63,379 nucleotides of DNA from CALDCK01 sp050618055 (lineage in GTDB: Bacteria; Myxococcota_A; UBA9160; SMWR01): NCBI GenBank assembly GCA_050618055.1, contig JBNLVK010000212.1, positions 1 to 63,379 of the forward strand. The letters are read 5' to 3'. Positions 39,799 through 47,133 of the stretch are shown piece after piece. Numbering within the stretch: position 1 is the stretch's first letter; the number at the start of each line of letters is the position of its first letter. Made by a program: the position numbers and the translations under genes. A model generated the notes under the pieces. It was not told the DNA's origin. It searched no databases and was given only the letters and a program-made list of their open reading frames with translations.

Positions 39799-40305
39799 TT
39801 GACAACCGACTCAGACCGAAAGCAACTGAACGAGATCGCGAGGCGCTGCTACGAGGAAGCAGCCGGCAACTGGGACCGCGCCGTTGACCTGTTCCTCGAA
39901 TCGCTGAACCCGCGCAGCGGCCTATATAGTCGGCTGTCTCGCAGCCTCATCGCGATGCAGGCGCGCGACATGATTCGCGGCGTCGCGGCCGGCGAGCGGT
40001 CGGCACTCGTCCGTGACTCACCGAACCCGGACGCTGGATTGGGCTTCATGGAGCGCGCGGTCGAGAAGGCGACCCGCGATCTCATGGACTACCCGCTCGG
40101 GGGTGGCGTGAGGCTGCGCGACGCGACCCACTCGCTGTTGATCGAAGAGGCGTCGCTGCGCGAGAAGTTTGCCCTTGCGAACGCGATCGAGGGCCGGTTC
40201 CTACGTTCAGTGGCGAAGGGCGTCGCGAACGACGATACGCAGCGCGTGTCCGACGTGTACAGCGCGGAGGATCTGCGCCGGATGCACGAGAAGGCGCGCG
40301 AGTAG
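39799..40305 (+). CDS. Helical phage protein (168 aa)
   Basis: TTG start at 39799, six bases after an AGGGGAAG ribosome site; no closer ATG or GTG fits. All-helical (KQLNEIARRCYEEAAGNWDRAVDLFLESLNP, LREKFALANAIEGRFLRSVAKG). No motif. It directly precedes the structured region. Confidence 0.5.
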   Translation: MTTDSDRKQLNEIARRCYEEAAGNWDRAVDLFLESLNPRSGLYSRLSRSLIAMQARDMIRGVAAGERSALVRDSPNPDAGLGFMERAVEKATRDLMDYPLGGGVRLRDATHSLLIEEASLREKFALANAIEGRFLRSVAKGVANDDTQRVSDVYSAEDLRRMHEKARE

Positions 40306-40311
40306 GTGAGC

Positions 40312-40498
40312 GCGCGCAGTGGCCACATGACCACCGCTACCCACGGCGCTTCTGCCGCTGCGCGCGTGTCGTTTTCTCGTGTGTGCCGGGCCGCCAGCGC
40401 TTTGTCACCCAGCGGCCGGAAGCCCGGCGCACGCACCCTTTCTGCCAGCAAAGACCATCGGACTTCCGGCACCCAGTGCCTTTGTGTCCATGCTGGCA
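40312..40498 (+). ncRNA. Candidate structured RNA leader (three stem-loops)
   Basis: Three successive stems fill the 216-base gap. C: GCGCGCAGTGG (40312-40322) with CCGCTGCGCGC (40355-40365). A: GTGTGCCGGGC (40381-40391) with GCCCGGCGCAC (40422-40432), with an inner CCGC/GCGG. B: TGCCAGCA (40443-40450) with TGCTGGCA (40491-40498), enclosing CAAAG/CTTTG and GGCAC-CCA-GTGCC. The next gene resembles the IS110 C-terminal domain, and IS110 elements encode a bridge RNA just upstream. A match to that RNA is speculative. Confidence 0.45.
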
Positions 40499-40521
40499 CC
40501 ACTACCCACGAAGGAGACCCC

Positions 40522-41421
40522 ATGAACGATGAACGAGTCGAAGGCCAGGCCATGGGCGAAACCCAGCGGACGGGTGCCGACGACTCGCTCGCAGGATCCG
40601 GAGACGAGGGCCAAGTTGCCGACGTCACCCATGCTGAGGCTTCCCTCGTCTCCGAGATCCGCGAGCAGTACAAACTCCGCGTGGACTTCCACCGCGCAGA
40701 GAAGCGGCTCACGCTCCAGATCAAGGCCATCTGCCGGAGGCTCGTGGCCGGCGACCCGAAGACGAACAAGGCCCGAGCCCAAGAGCTCTACAAGCGCATC
40801 AAGTCGCAGGCGATCGATCCGGAGACGGTGGCGTTCACCACGTACTGGTCGGATCTCTGGACGTGTCGCGAGGTGCTCAAGAAGCAGCGGCTTTCGCATG
40901 AGCGCGAACTGGAGAAGCTCGCCAAGCAGCTTCCGGTCTGGACATGGGTCGAGAGCATGCGCGGCTTCGGCCCGCTGGGGCTGGGGCTGATCGTCGGCGA
41001 GTGCGGTGACCTCGCGATGTACGCGAACCCCGCGAAACTCTGGAAGCGCATGGGGCTCGCGCTAGTGAACGGCGAGCGGCAGCGCAAGCACACCGATCCG
41101 GAACTGTCGCTGCTGCATGGCTACGCGCCGGAGCGACGTGCCGTGATGTTCGTGATCGGCGACTCGCTGGTGAAGTGCTCGGGTTCGCCGTACCGGGACC
41201 TGTACCTGTCGAGGAAGCTCTACGAGCAAGAGCGAGCGGAGGCTGCCGGTATGAAGGTGGTCCCTTCGGCGAAGCTTCCGAAGGGGAAGCGGAGCAACGG
41301 TGGCGAGTACATGACCGTGGGCCACATCCACAACCGCGCCCAGCGGTACATGGAGAAGCGGCTGTTGCGAGACCTGTGGCGGGCGTGGAGGGGCCGGCTC
41401 GTGGCCGACGACACCCGATGA
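40522..41421 (+). CDS. IS110/IS116-type transposase C-terminal-domain protein lacking the RuvC-like half
   Basis: 299 residues from ATG 40522 (AAGGAG). An acidic start, a coiled coil (about 45-75, IREQYKLRVDFHRAEKRL), then WVESMRGFGPLGLGLIVGECGDLAMYANPAKLWKRMGLAL split over a helix-hairpin-helix like the IS110 Transposase_20 domain, and HNRAQRYMEKRLLRDLW at the end. The N-terminal DEDD nuclease half is absent and I see no Ser-Gly catalytic motif after the GL segment. So it is probably a repurposed, non-transposing protein. Its conserved place between replication and packaging genes argues it is part of the phage. Confidence 0.6.
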   Translation: MNDERVEGQAMGETQRTGADDSLAGSGDEGQVADVTHAEASLVSEIREQYKLRVDFHRAEKRLTLQIKAICRRLVAGDPKTNKARAQELYKRIKSQAIDPETVAFTTYWSDLWTCREVLKKQRLSHERELEKLAKQLPVWTWVESMRGFGPLGLGLIVGECGDLAMYANPAKLWKRMGLALVNGERQRKHTDPELSLLHGYAPERRAVMFVIGDSLVKCSGSPYRDLYLSRKLYEQERAEAAGMKVVPSAKLPKGKRSNGGEYMTVGHIHNRAQRYMEKRLLRDLWRAWRGRLVADDTR

Positions 41422-41448
41422 GGCGGTGCCCCCGCGCCCGCCCACTAG

Positions 41449-41514
41449 CCCCGGTTGGAGCGTCGGCCAGATGGGCTTCGACGCCCACACGTTCAACGCG
41501 CGCTCCAGCCGGGG
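41449..41514 (+). other. 14-bp hairpin 3' of the IS110-like gene
   Basis: CCCCGGTTGGAGCG (41449-41462) pairs with CGCTCCAGCCGGGG (41501-41514), one G-T wobble. An inner stem TGGGC/GCCCA (41472-41476, 41483-41487) has the loop TTCGAC. It starts 28 bases after the stop codon; no U-run, so it is not a simple terminator. The gap 41422-41821 holds this, the tandem repeat and a terminator, but no gene. Confidence 0.5.
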
Positions 41515-41523
41515 CGCACCCAC

Positions 41524-41559
41524 CCGGACAATCCGGATAATCCGGATAATCCGGACAGA
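41524..41559. repeat. Four tandem 9-bp repeats (CCGGAtAAT)
   Basis: CCGGACAAT, CCGGATAAT, CCGGATAAT and CCGGACAGA in perfect 9-bp register. Each junction contains the palindrome TCCGGA. The array lies before the late genes and could bind a late regulator or a packaging protein. Confidence 0.6.
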
Positions 41560-41671
41560 ATCACCCCGCCGCGCAATCTCCTGCACCGCGAGCGCGAAAT
41601 CTCTTCACCGCTGGGGTTGACAGATCCCGTGAAGTCGGCATTTTTCCACACGCTGGACGATCACCGCGCTG

Positions 41672-41698
41672 AGCCCCGGACGCCAACCCGCCGGGGCT
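41672..41698 (+). terminator. Terminator-like hairpin before late genes
   Basis: AGCCCCGG (41672-41679) pairs with CCGGGGCT (41691-41698), followed by TTCGCATT. The T tract is short. Confidence 0.4.
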
Positions 41699-41821
41699 TT
41701 CGCATTCCTGGGCGTCCATCACCCCTCTTCCGCGGCTCGGGGCCGGCGTCCGCGCGCGCCAAGTCAATGGGGGGGACGAGGCCGTGAGGGCTTCGACCCC
41801 GGGCCACGGGAGGAGGAGCGC

Positions 41822-42496
41822 ATGGCCACGGGCATCCGCATCCACCTCGACGCACGCGGCTTCCGGCGCGACCTGGCGCGCGTCTCCGACATCGTCGCCG
41901 ACCGCGTCGCCGTCAAGGCGCTGAACCGGACGGCGTTCGAGGTGCTCGACGCCGAGAAGGCCGAGGCGGCGCGCGCGCTCGACTTCCACAGCCCCGCGAC
42001 CCGCCGCCACCTGGCCGGACGCGGGAGCTTCCGCTTCGACAAGGCCATCCCCGGCAGCCTGCGCGTGCGCATCATGCCCCGGCAGGACGTGAGGGGCAGC
42101 GCCGAGCGCATCCTCGGCAAGCACCAGCGCGGCGGCACCTACACCGCGGCGACCGACCCGCAGCTCCGCATCGGCGGGCTCATCGCCGTCCCGATCACAG
42201 CCAAGTCTCGACCCGCGGGCGGGACGCGGCTCACCACCCGAGGGCGCGTCCGGGCCCGCGACCTACCCGGGCGCCTGCTGGCCCCCGGCGGCAAGGGCTT
42301 CGTCTCCGGCAACGCGATCCTGGCACGCCGCGGACGCGGACGCAGCCGCGAGACCGTCGCCATGTACGCGCTCGTGCAGAGCATCAGCATCCGCCCGGAG
42401 TTCCGCTTCTTCGACACGGCGCGCCGCACGGCGGTCAAGGAGTTCCCGCGCAAGATGCGGGAGGAGTTCGGGAAGGCGCGGCTGCGGGGTCGCTAG
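41822..42496 (+). CDS. Minor tail Z-like / HK97 gp10-like protein
   Basis: 224 residues from ATG 41822 (GGAGGAGG ribosome site). VADRVAVKALNRTAFEVLDAEKAE is the helix found at the start of GPZ-type minor tail proteins; the C-terminus is basic (RRTAVKEFPRKMREEFGKARLRGR). In other phages it completes the tail or neck. Here it stands before the terminase genes instead of after the portal, which is unusual. Confidence 0.55.
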   Translation: MATGIRIHLDARGFRRDLARVSDIVADRVAVKALNRTAFEVLDAEKAEAARALDFHSPATRRHLAGRGSFRFDKAIPGSLRVRIMPRQDVRGSAERILGKHQRGGTYTAATDPQLRIGGLIAVPITAKSRPAGGTRLTTRGRVRARDLPGRLLAPGGKGFVSGNAILARRGRGRSRETVAMYALVQSISIRPEFRFFDTARRTAVKEFPRKMREEFGKARLRGR

Positions 42497-42497
42497 C

Positions 42498-42668
42498 TCA
42501 GGCGCACGCCCGCCACAGCACGAAGAACGCGAACACCGTGAGCACCGGGAACGCCAGCAGCCTCCCGGCCCACGTCTCGTAGCCGCAGTGCGGGCACGCT
42601 CGAGCGCCAAAGTCGGTCGCGCTCGCCGCGGCGATGGGCTTCCCGCAGCGCGGGCACGGCTTCGTCAT
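42498..42668 (-). CDS. Zinc-ribbon membrane protein (56 aa), antisense in late region
   Basis: ATG 42668. CPRCGK ... CPHCGY forms a zinc ribbon, followed by one membrane helix (LLAFPVLTVFAFFVLW). The start could also be further upstream at an in-frame ATG. It is the only minus-strand gene among the late genes, as expected of a moron. Function unknown. Confidence 0.5.
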   Translation of the reverse strand: MTKPCPRCGKPIAAASATDFGARACPHCGYETWAGRLLAFPVLTVFAFFVLWRACA

Positions 42669-42875
42669 CGCGGCAGGGTCGCACGCCACAGGCGAGGGCA
42701 TCAAGCCCCGCAGTGCAAGTACCCGGAATCACAGCGCTTTCCACCCCGGATCGACACGCAGAAAGTCTCGTAAGTGCCTGATTTTGCTCGGGTCCTTCCG
42801 GGTCGGATCCAGAACGGGTCGGCGCGCCGCGCGGCGTAGCACTAGCGACAGGGCCCCAAGGGGGTTACTCCCGGA

Positions 42876-43361
42876 ATGGGCACACCCAAGCGGCCGACGC
42901 AGCGCGAGATCGCCGCTCACCTGTTCCTGTCGGTGACGAAGGTCAAGGACTACATCGGCCAGGGCGTGATCCCGAAGGGCGGGAGCCTCGACGCAGCGCG
43001 CGAGGGGTACATCCGCCACATCCGGGACCGGGCAGGCGGCGTCACGAAGGCGCGCGACCGGCTCGACATGGCGAAGGCCCGGGTCGAGGAGCTGAAGCTG
43101 AAGCAGCTCCGTGCGGAGCTCGTCCCCGCGACGGACCAGGACCAGGCCCTGATCTCCATCGCCAGCGCGGTCGCCGCGCGCCTCGGAGCCGTTCCCGCGC
43201 AGGTCGCCCCGCTGGTTGCCGTGGAGACGGACGCTGCGAGGTGCCAGGCGCTTGTCCAAGACGCGATCGACGAAGCCCGGCGCGACCTCGCGAACGAAGC
43301 GGAGGCCGCCGAGGCTCGTCTCGAGGACGTGGACGCATCGGAGGACGGAGAGGAGCGTTAG
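42876..43361 (+). CDS. Terminase small subunit, Nu1-like
   Basis: 161 residues from ATG 42876. The winged-helix start TQREIAAHLFLSVTKVKDYIGQGVIPKGG is the Nu1 DNA-binding pattern that recognises cosB in lambda-type packaging. The rest is helical and dimerising (KARDRLDMAKARVEELKLKQLRAE). The 170-base gap before it is therefore a candidate packaging site. Confidence 0.8.
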   Translation: MGTPKRPTQREIAAHLFLSVTKVKDYIGQGVIPKGGSLDAAREGYIRHIRDRAGGVTKARDRLDMAKARVEELKLKQLRAELVPATDQDQALISIASAVAARLGAVPAQVAPLVAVETDAARCQALVQDAIDEARRDLANEAEAAEARLEDVDASEDGEER

Positions 43362-45264
43362 CGGCGCGCTGCGCGCCTTCACCCCGCCGCCCCGGTACAC
43401 GATCCACGAGTGGGCGGAGGCGAACCGGGTGGTCGCGCGGGGCACGAGCCCCGAGGCGGGCCGGTGGCGGAGCCGGGCGTACCAGCGGCCGGTGCTGGAG
43501 GCGATCACCGACCCGGCGAACGACCAGGGCGTGCTTTACGTGGCGCCTTCGCAGCGAGGCGGCAAGACCGAGATCCTGCTGAGCACGATCGGCTACTTCA
43601 TGGAGGCCGATCCGTCTCCGCAGATCCTCATCAGCTACAGCCTCGAGATGGTGCGCCGGCTGTCGAAGCGGCGCCTGGCGGGCACGATCCGAGAGACGCC
43701 GTGCCTTCGCCACCTGGTGAAGGACGCGCGGAGCCGAGACTCGGGCAACACGGTTCTCGAGAAGGAGTACCCGGGCGGCGAGTGGACGGGGGTCGGCGCG
43801 AACAGCGCTGGCGGCCTGTCGATGGCGCCGAAGCGGGTGGCGCTGTTCGACGAGATCGACCGCTACCCCACGAGCGCAGGGACCGAAGGCGACCCGATCG
43901 CGCTGGCCCTGATGCGGACCGAGGCGTACTGGAACCGGGTCGCGGCCTACGTGACGTCGCCGGGCGACGCCGAGACGAGCAACTCGTGGCAGCTCTGGGA
44001 GCAGAGCGATCAGCGCCAGTGGATGGTGGCGTGCCCGGACTGCGGCTTCCGGACGTGGCTGAAGTGGGAGCACGTCCACTGGGAGAAGGACGAGGACGGG
44101 CGGCACCGTCCGGAGACGGCGATCTATGCCTGCGAGCGGTGCGGCGTGGCCTGGGACGACGTCACGCGCTGGGAGGCGTGCAACGCCGGGGCCTACGAGG
44201 CAACGCGCGAGTTCAGCGGGCTTGCTGGGTTCCGGATCTCGGCGCTGGCCATCGCGGGCGTGACGCTCGAGTGGATCGTCCGGAAGTGGCTGCTGGCGCT
44301 CGGCAACCCGGAGAAGGAAAAGGCGTTCAAGACCACCGTCCTGGCGGAGTGGTGGACGGCGACCTACGGGAAGCTGCCGGACGAGACGGGGCTCATGGCC
44401 CGGCGCGAGCCCTACGCGGCGCGCGATGGTCGCCACGAGGTTCCGGCCGGCGCCGCGCTGGTGACGGCGGGCGTCGACGTCCAGGACAACCGCTTCGAGG
44501 TCTCGTACTACGCCTGGGGCGCGGGCGAGGAGTCGTGGTGCCTCGGGCACGACGTCATCCTCGGCGACCCGTCGAACCCGGCGCTGTGGCTCGACCTCGA
44601 CACCCTGCTGCTCCGGCCGTGGCCGCGGGCGCTGGGCGGCGTCGACTACGTGCGGGGCGTCGCGGTCGACACCGGTGGCCACCACACGCAGGCGGCCTAC
44701 GACTTCTGCGGACCTCGATTCCGGCGGGTGACGCCGGACGGCGGCCGCGCGTTCGTCTTCGCGATCAAGGGCCAGTCGGGCATGGGCGACCTGTGGCCGC
44801 GGGGCCCGAGCAAGGTCACCACGAAGGTCCCGCTCTGGCCGATCCGGGTGGACGTCGGGAAGAGCCAGGTCTACGGGCGGCTGTCGATCCCGGCGGCGGG
44901 ACCCGGCTACATGCACTTCCCGCTGAGTCTCGAGCAGCCGTTCTTCGATGGCCTGGTGTCGGAGAAGTGCGAGCAGACGCTCGACCGGCGGACCCGCAAG
45001 CCGGTCTTTACGTGGAAGCTGAAGCAGGCGGGCGCGCGGAACGAGCCGCTCGACTGCGCGGTCTACGCCTACGCGGCGCTGTGCGGGCTTCGGTCGCAGG
45101 GGTTCGACCTCGAGGCCGAGGTGGAGGCGCTGGGGCGCCGGCCGGTGTTCACGCCTCCGGAGGCGAGCGCTGCGCAGCAGCAGCAGCCGGCGGCGGCTTC
45201 TGGGCCGGCAGCGTCGCCACGGGGGAGCTGGCTCGGCGATACGAGCGGATGGCTGCGGAGGTGA
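43252..45264 (+). CDS. Terminase large subunit, GpA family
   Basis: About 670 residues. The ATPase has a Walker A-like YVAPSQRGGKTEI and Walker B VALFDEIDRYP; a zinc-ribbon insert CPDCGF ... CERCGV lies near the middle; nuclease-domain residues include VTAGVDVQDNRF and a conserved Asp/His patch (AVDTGGHHTQ). GpA cuts concatemers and powers DNA entry through the portal. The start is unclear: TTG 43216 or 43252 overlap the small subunit gene heavily; CTG 43369 is the only codon after it. I list 43252. Confidence 0.85.
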   Translation: MSKTRSTKPGATSRTKRRPPRLVSRTWTHRRTERSVSGALRAFTPPPRYTIHEWAEANRVVARGTSPEAGRWRSRAYQRPVLEAITDPANDQGVLYVAPSQRGGKTEILLSTIGYFMEADPSPQILISYSLEMVRRLSKRRLAGTIRETPCLRHLVKDARSRDSGNTVLEKEYPGGEWTGVGANSAGGLSMAPKRVALFDEIDRYPTSAGTEGDPIALALMRTEAYWNRVAAYVTSPGDAETSNSWQLWEQSDQRQWMVACPDCGFRTWLKWEHVHWEKDEDGRHRPETAIYACERCGVAWDDVTRWEACNAGAYEATREFSGLAGFRISALAIAGVTLEWIVRKWLLALGNPEKEKAFKTTVLAEWWTATYGKLPDETGLMARREPYAARDGRHEVPAGAALVTAGVDVQDNRFEVSYYAWGAGEESWCLGHDVILGDPSNPALWLDLDTLLLRPWPRALGGVDYVRGVAVDTGGHHTQAAYDFCGPRFRRVTPDGGRAFVFAIKGQSGMGDLWPRGPSKVTTKVPLWPIRVDVGKSQVYGRLSIPAAGPGYMHFPLSLEQPFFDGLVSEKCEQTLDRRTRKPVFTWKLKQAGARNEPLDCAVYAYAALCGLRSQGFDLEAEVEALGRRPVFTPPEASAAQQQQPAAASGPAASPRGSWLGDTSGWLRR

Positions 45265-45410
45265 GTGGCGTCATGCATGAGAAGCTCGCCGCAGCGCTGG
45301 ATGCCGCCGACCGACAGGGCGCGGACCGTGACGAGCCCGAGGGCGCACGGTTCATCCAGATCAGCGACACGCTCGCTCGGCAGATCGCGGAAACGCTGCG
45401 GAGCCGGTAG
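45261..45410 (+). CDS. Small phage protein (49 aa)
   Basis: GTG 45261 overlaps the terminase stop (GTGA); an in-frame ATG lies 12 bases further. It is one acidic helix (LAAALDAADRQGADRDEP ... LARQIAETLRSR). It ends at the base before the gpW-like ATG. Unknown role, possibly virion assembly. Confidence 0.5.
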   Translation: MSGVMHEKLAAALDAADRQGADRDEPEGARFIQISDTLARQIAETLRSR

Positions 45411-45617
45411 ATGGCGGTCACGCAGGCCGAGGTCGACGCTCTGCGGTCGGCGTACTACAGCGGCGCGACGGAGGTCCGGCACCACGACGGTCGCCGGGTG
45501 GTGTACCAGGACTCGGCGGCGCTCTGGCTCGCGCTGAAGCGGGCCGAGGAGGAGCTGGCGGGCACGAGCACCGCAGGCGGCAACCGGGTGACGCACGCGG
45601 AGTTCTCGCGTGGGTAA
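45411..45617 (+). CDS. gpW-like head-tail joining protein
   Basis: 68 residues. AEVDALRSAYYSGATEVRHHDGRRVVYQDSAAL followed by a helix is the layout of lambda gpW (helix, beta hairpin, helix), which plugs the filled head and joins it to the tail. It has the expected length and position between terminase and portal genes. Confidence 0.8.
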   Translation: MAVTQAEVDALRSAYYSGATEVRHHDGRRVVYQDSAALWLALKRAEEELAGTSTAGGNRVTHAEFSRG

Positions 45618-47133
45618 CCATGACCTGACCTGGCTCGATCGCGCCATCGGATGGATCTCGCCGACGCGGGGTGCGCAGCGCGCGCAGGCGCGGGCTCTCA
45701 TGGGGACGCTGCTCTCCTACGAGGGCGCGCGCTCGGGCCGGCGGAAGGACGGATGGGTCACGGCGTCGACATCTGCGGACGCGGAGATCACGCAGTTCCT
45801 GGGGCAGATGCGCGACAACGCGCGCGACCTGGTGCGGAACAACCCGCACGCGGCGCGGGCGCTGTCGGTGATCGTGAAGAACAAGATCGGCACCGGGATC
45901 ATGTGCCAGCCGGCGGATGCCCGGATCGGGAGCCGCCGGACGAACCGCCGGAAGAACCAGCGGCTCCACGACCGCTGGAAGCGGTGGGTCGACCACTGCG
46001 ACATCGACGGCAAGCACGACTTCTACGGGCTCCAGGCGCTGGCCGAGCGCACGCGCTCGGAGGCCGGCGAGTCGCTGCTGCGCTTCATCCCGAGCAAGAT
46101 GGAGCACCCGCTCGATGTCCCGCTGCGCCTCCAGCTCCTCGAGCCCGACCACATCGACAGCACGAAGCACGTCCGGCGCAGCGAAGAGAGCGTGATCCGC
46201 CACGGGGTGGAATTCGACCGCCGGGGCCGCCCTGCGGCGTTCTGGCTCTACCCGAAGCATCCCGGAGACGACGCGCCGATCCCGTACCGCGCTGGCGGGC
46301 TCCAGAGCGAGCGGATCCCGGCCGCGGACGTCATCCACTACTACAAGGTGCAGCGCCCCGGACAGACGCGGGGCATGACCGACTTCGCGCCGGTGATGAC
46401 GCGGCTCAGGGCGCTCGACGACTACGACGACGCCGAGGTGATGCGCAAGAAGATCGCCGCGTGCCTCGCGGCGTTCGTCTACACGCCCGGCAACCTGCCG
46501 GCGGCATCGCTGGCGCCGACCACCGTGGACGCCGCGGGGCGCCGCATCGAGAGCTTCTCGCCCGGCATGATCGCGTACCCCGAGCAGGGGTCGCAGGTCG
46601 AGATCGCGGACCCGAAGCCCTCGGGCGACTACGAGCCGTTCACGAAGGTGCAGCTTCGCGCGATCGCGTCAGGGCTGGATCTTCCCTACGAGCTGCTGAC
46701 CGGGGATCTCGCCGAGGTCAGCTACATCAGCGGCCGGCTCGGGCTCGTGCAGTTCAAGATGGGAAACGAGGCCGACCAGTGGCTGGTGGTGATCCCCCAG
46801 GTCTGCGACCGCGTGTGTCGCCGCTTCACGGCGGAGGCCGCGGGTGTCGACCCGATGATCGACCCGGACACGCTCTGGACGTTCACGCCTCCGCGGTTCG
46901 CTCTGCTCGATCCGGCGAAGGAAGTGAAGGCGAAGGTCGACGCCATCAAGGGCGGCGTTGCGTCGTTCCAGGAGACGGTGCGCCAGGACGGCTACGAGCC
47001 CAGCGATCTCCTCCAGGAGATCAAGGAGTTCCAGGACTGGGCGCGCGAGAACGGCGTGGCGCTCGACAGCATCCCGAACGGCGCTGCGGCGCAGCAGCCC
47101 GCGCCCGGTGAGGGCGAGGAGGAGGCGGCGTGA
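45610..47133 (+). CDS. Portal protein, lambda GpB family
   Basis: 507 residues, GTG start at 45610 overlapping gpW. NNPHAARALSVIVKNKIGTGI, the EAGESLLRFI and RIPAADVIHYYKVQRPGQTRGM segments and FTKVQLRAIASGLDLPYELLTGDL are characteristic of lambda-type portals. It forms the twelvefold ring at one head vertex. An ATGA overlap leads to the capsid gene. Confidence 0.92.
   Translation: MGNHDLTWLDRAIGWISPTRGAQRAQARALMGTLLSYEGARSGRRKDGWVTASTSADAEITQFLGQMRDNARDLVRNNPHAARALSVIVKNKIGTGIMCQPADARIGSRRTNRRKNQRLHDRWKRWVDHCDIDGKHDFYGLQALAERTRSEAGESLLRFIPSKMEHPLDVPLRLQLLEPDHIDSTKHVRRSEESVIRHGVEFDRRGRPAAFWLYPKHPGDDAPIPYRAGGLQSERIPAADVIHYYKVQRPGQTRGMTDFAPVMTRLRALDDYDDAEVMRKKIAACLAAFVYTPGNLPAASLAPTTVDAAGRRIESFSPGMIAYPEQGSQVEIADPKPSGDYEPFTKVQLRAIASGLDLPYELLTGDLAEVSYISGRLGLVQFKMGNEADQWLVVIPQVCDRVCRRFTAEAAGVDPMIDPDTLWTFTPPRFALLDPAKEVKAKVDAIKGGVASFQETVRQDGYEPSDLLQEIKEFQDWARENGVALDSIPNGAAAQQPAPGEGEEEAA

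Noticed and set aside
40306..40521. GTG-started extension of the IS110-like gene back to 40306
   Set aside because: The extra 72 residues have odd composition and no homology signal, whereas ATG 40522 has a good AAGGAG site; the upstream bases form strong stems instead.
40522..41421. Calling 40522-41421 an intact insertion sequence
   Set aside because: No DEDD nuclease half, no catalytic Ser-Gly motif and no evidence of element ends or target duplication.
41524..41559. CRISPR-like direct repeats
   Set aside because: Units are 9 bp without spacers; no cas genes nearby.
43216..43361. Terminase large subunit start at TTG 43216
   Set aside because: It would overlap the small subunit gene by 146 bases and the extra residues look like a shadow of that gene; left as an alternative.
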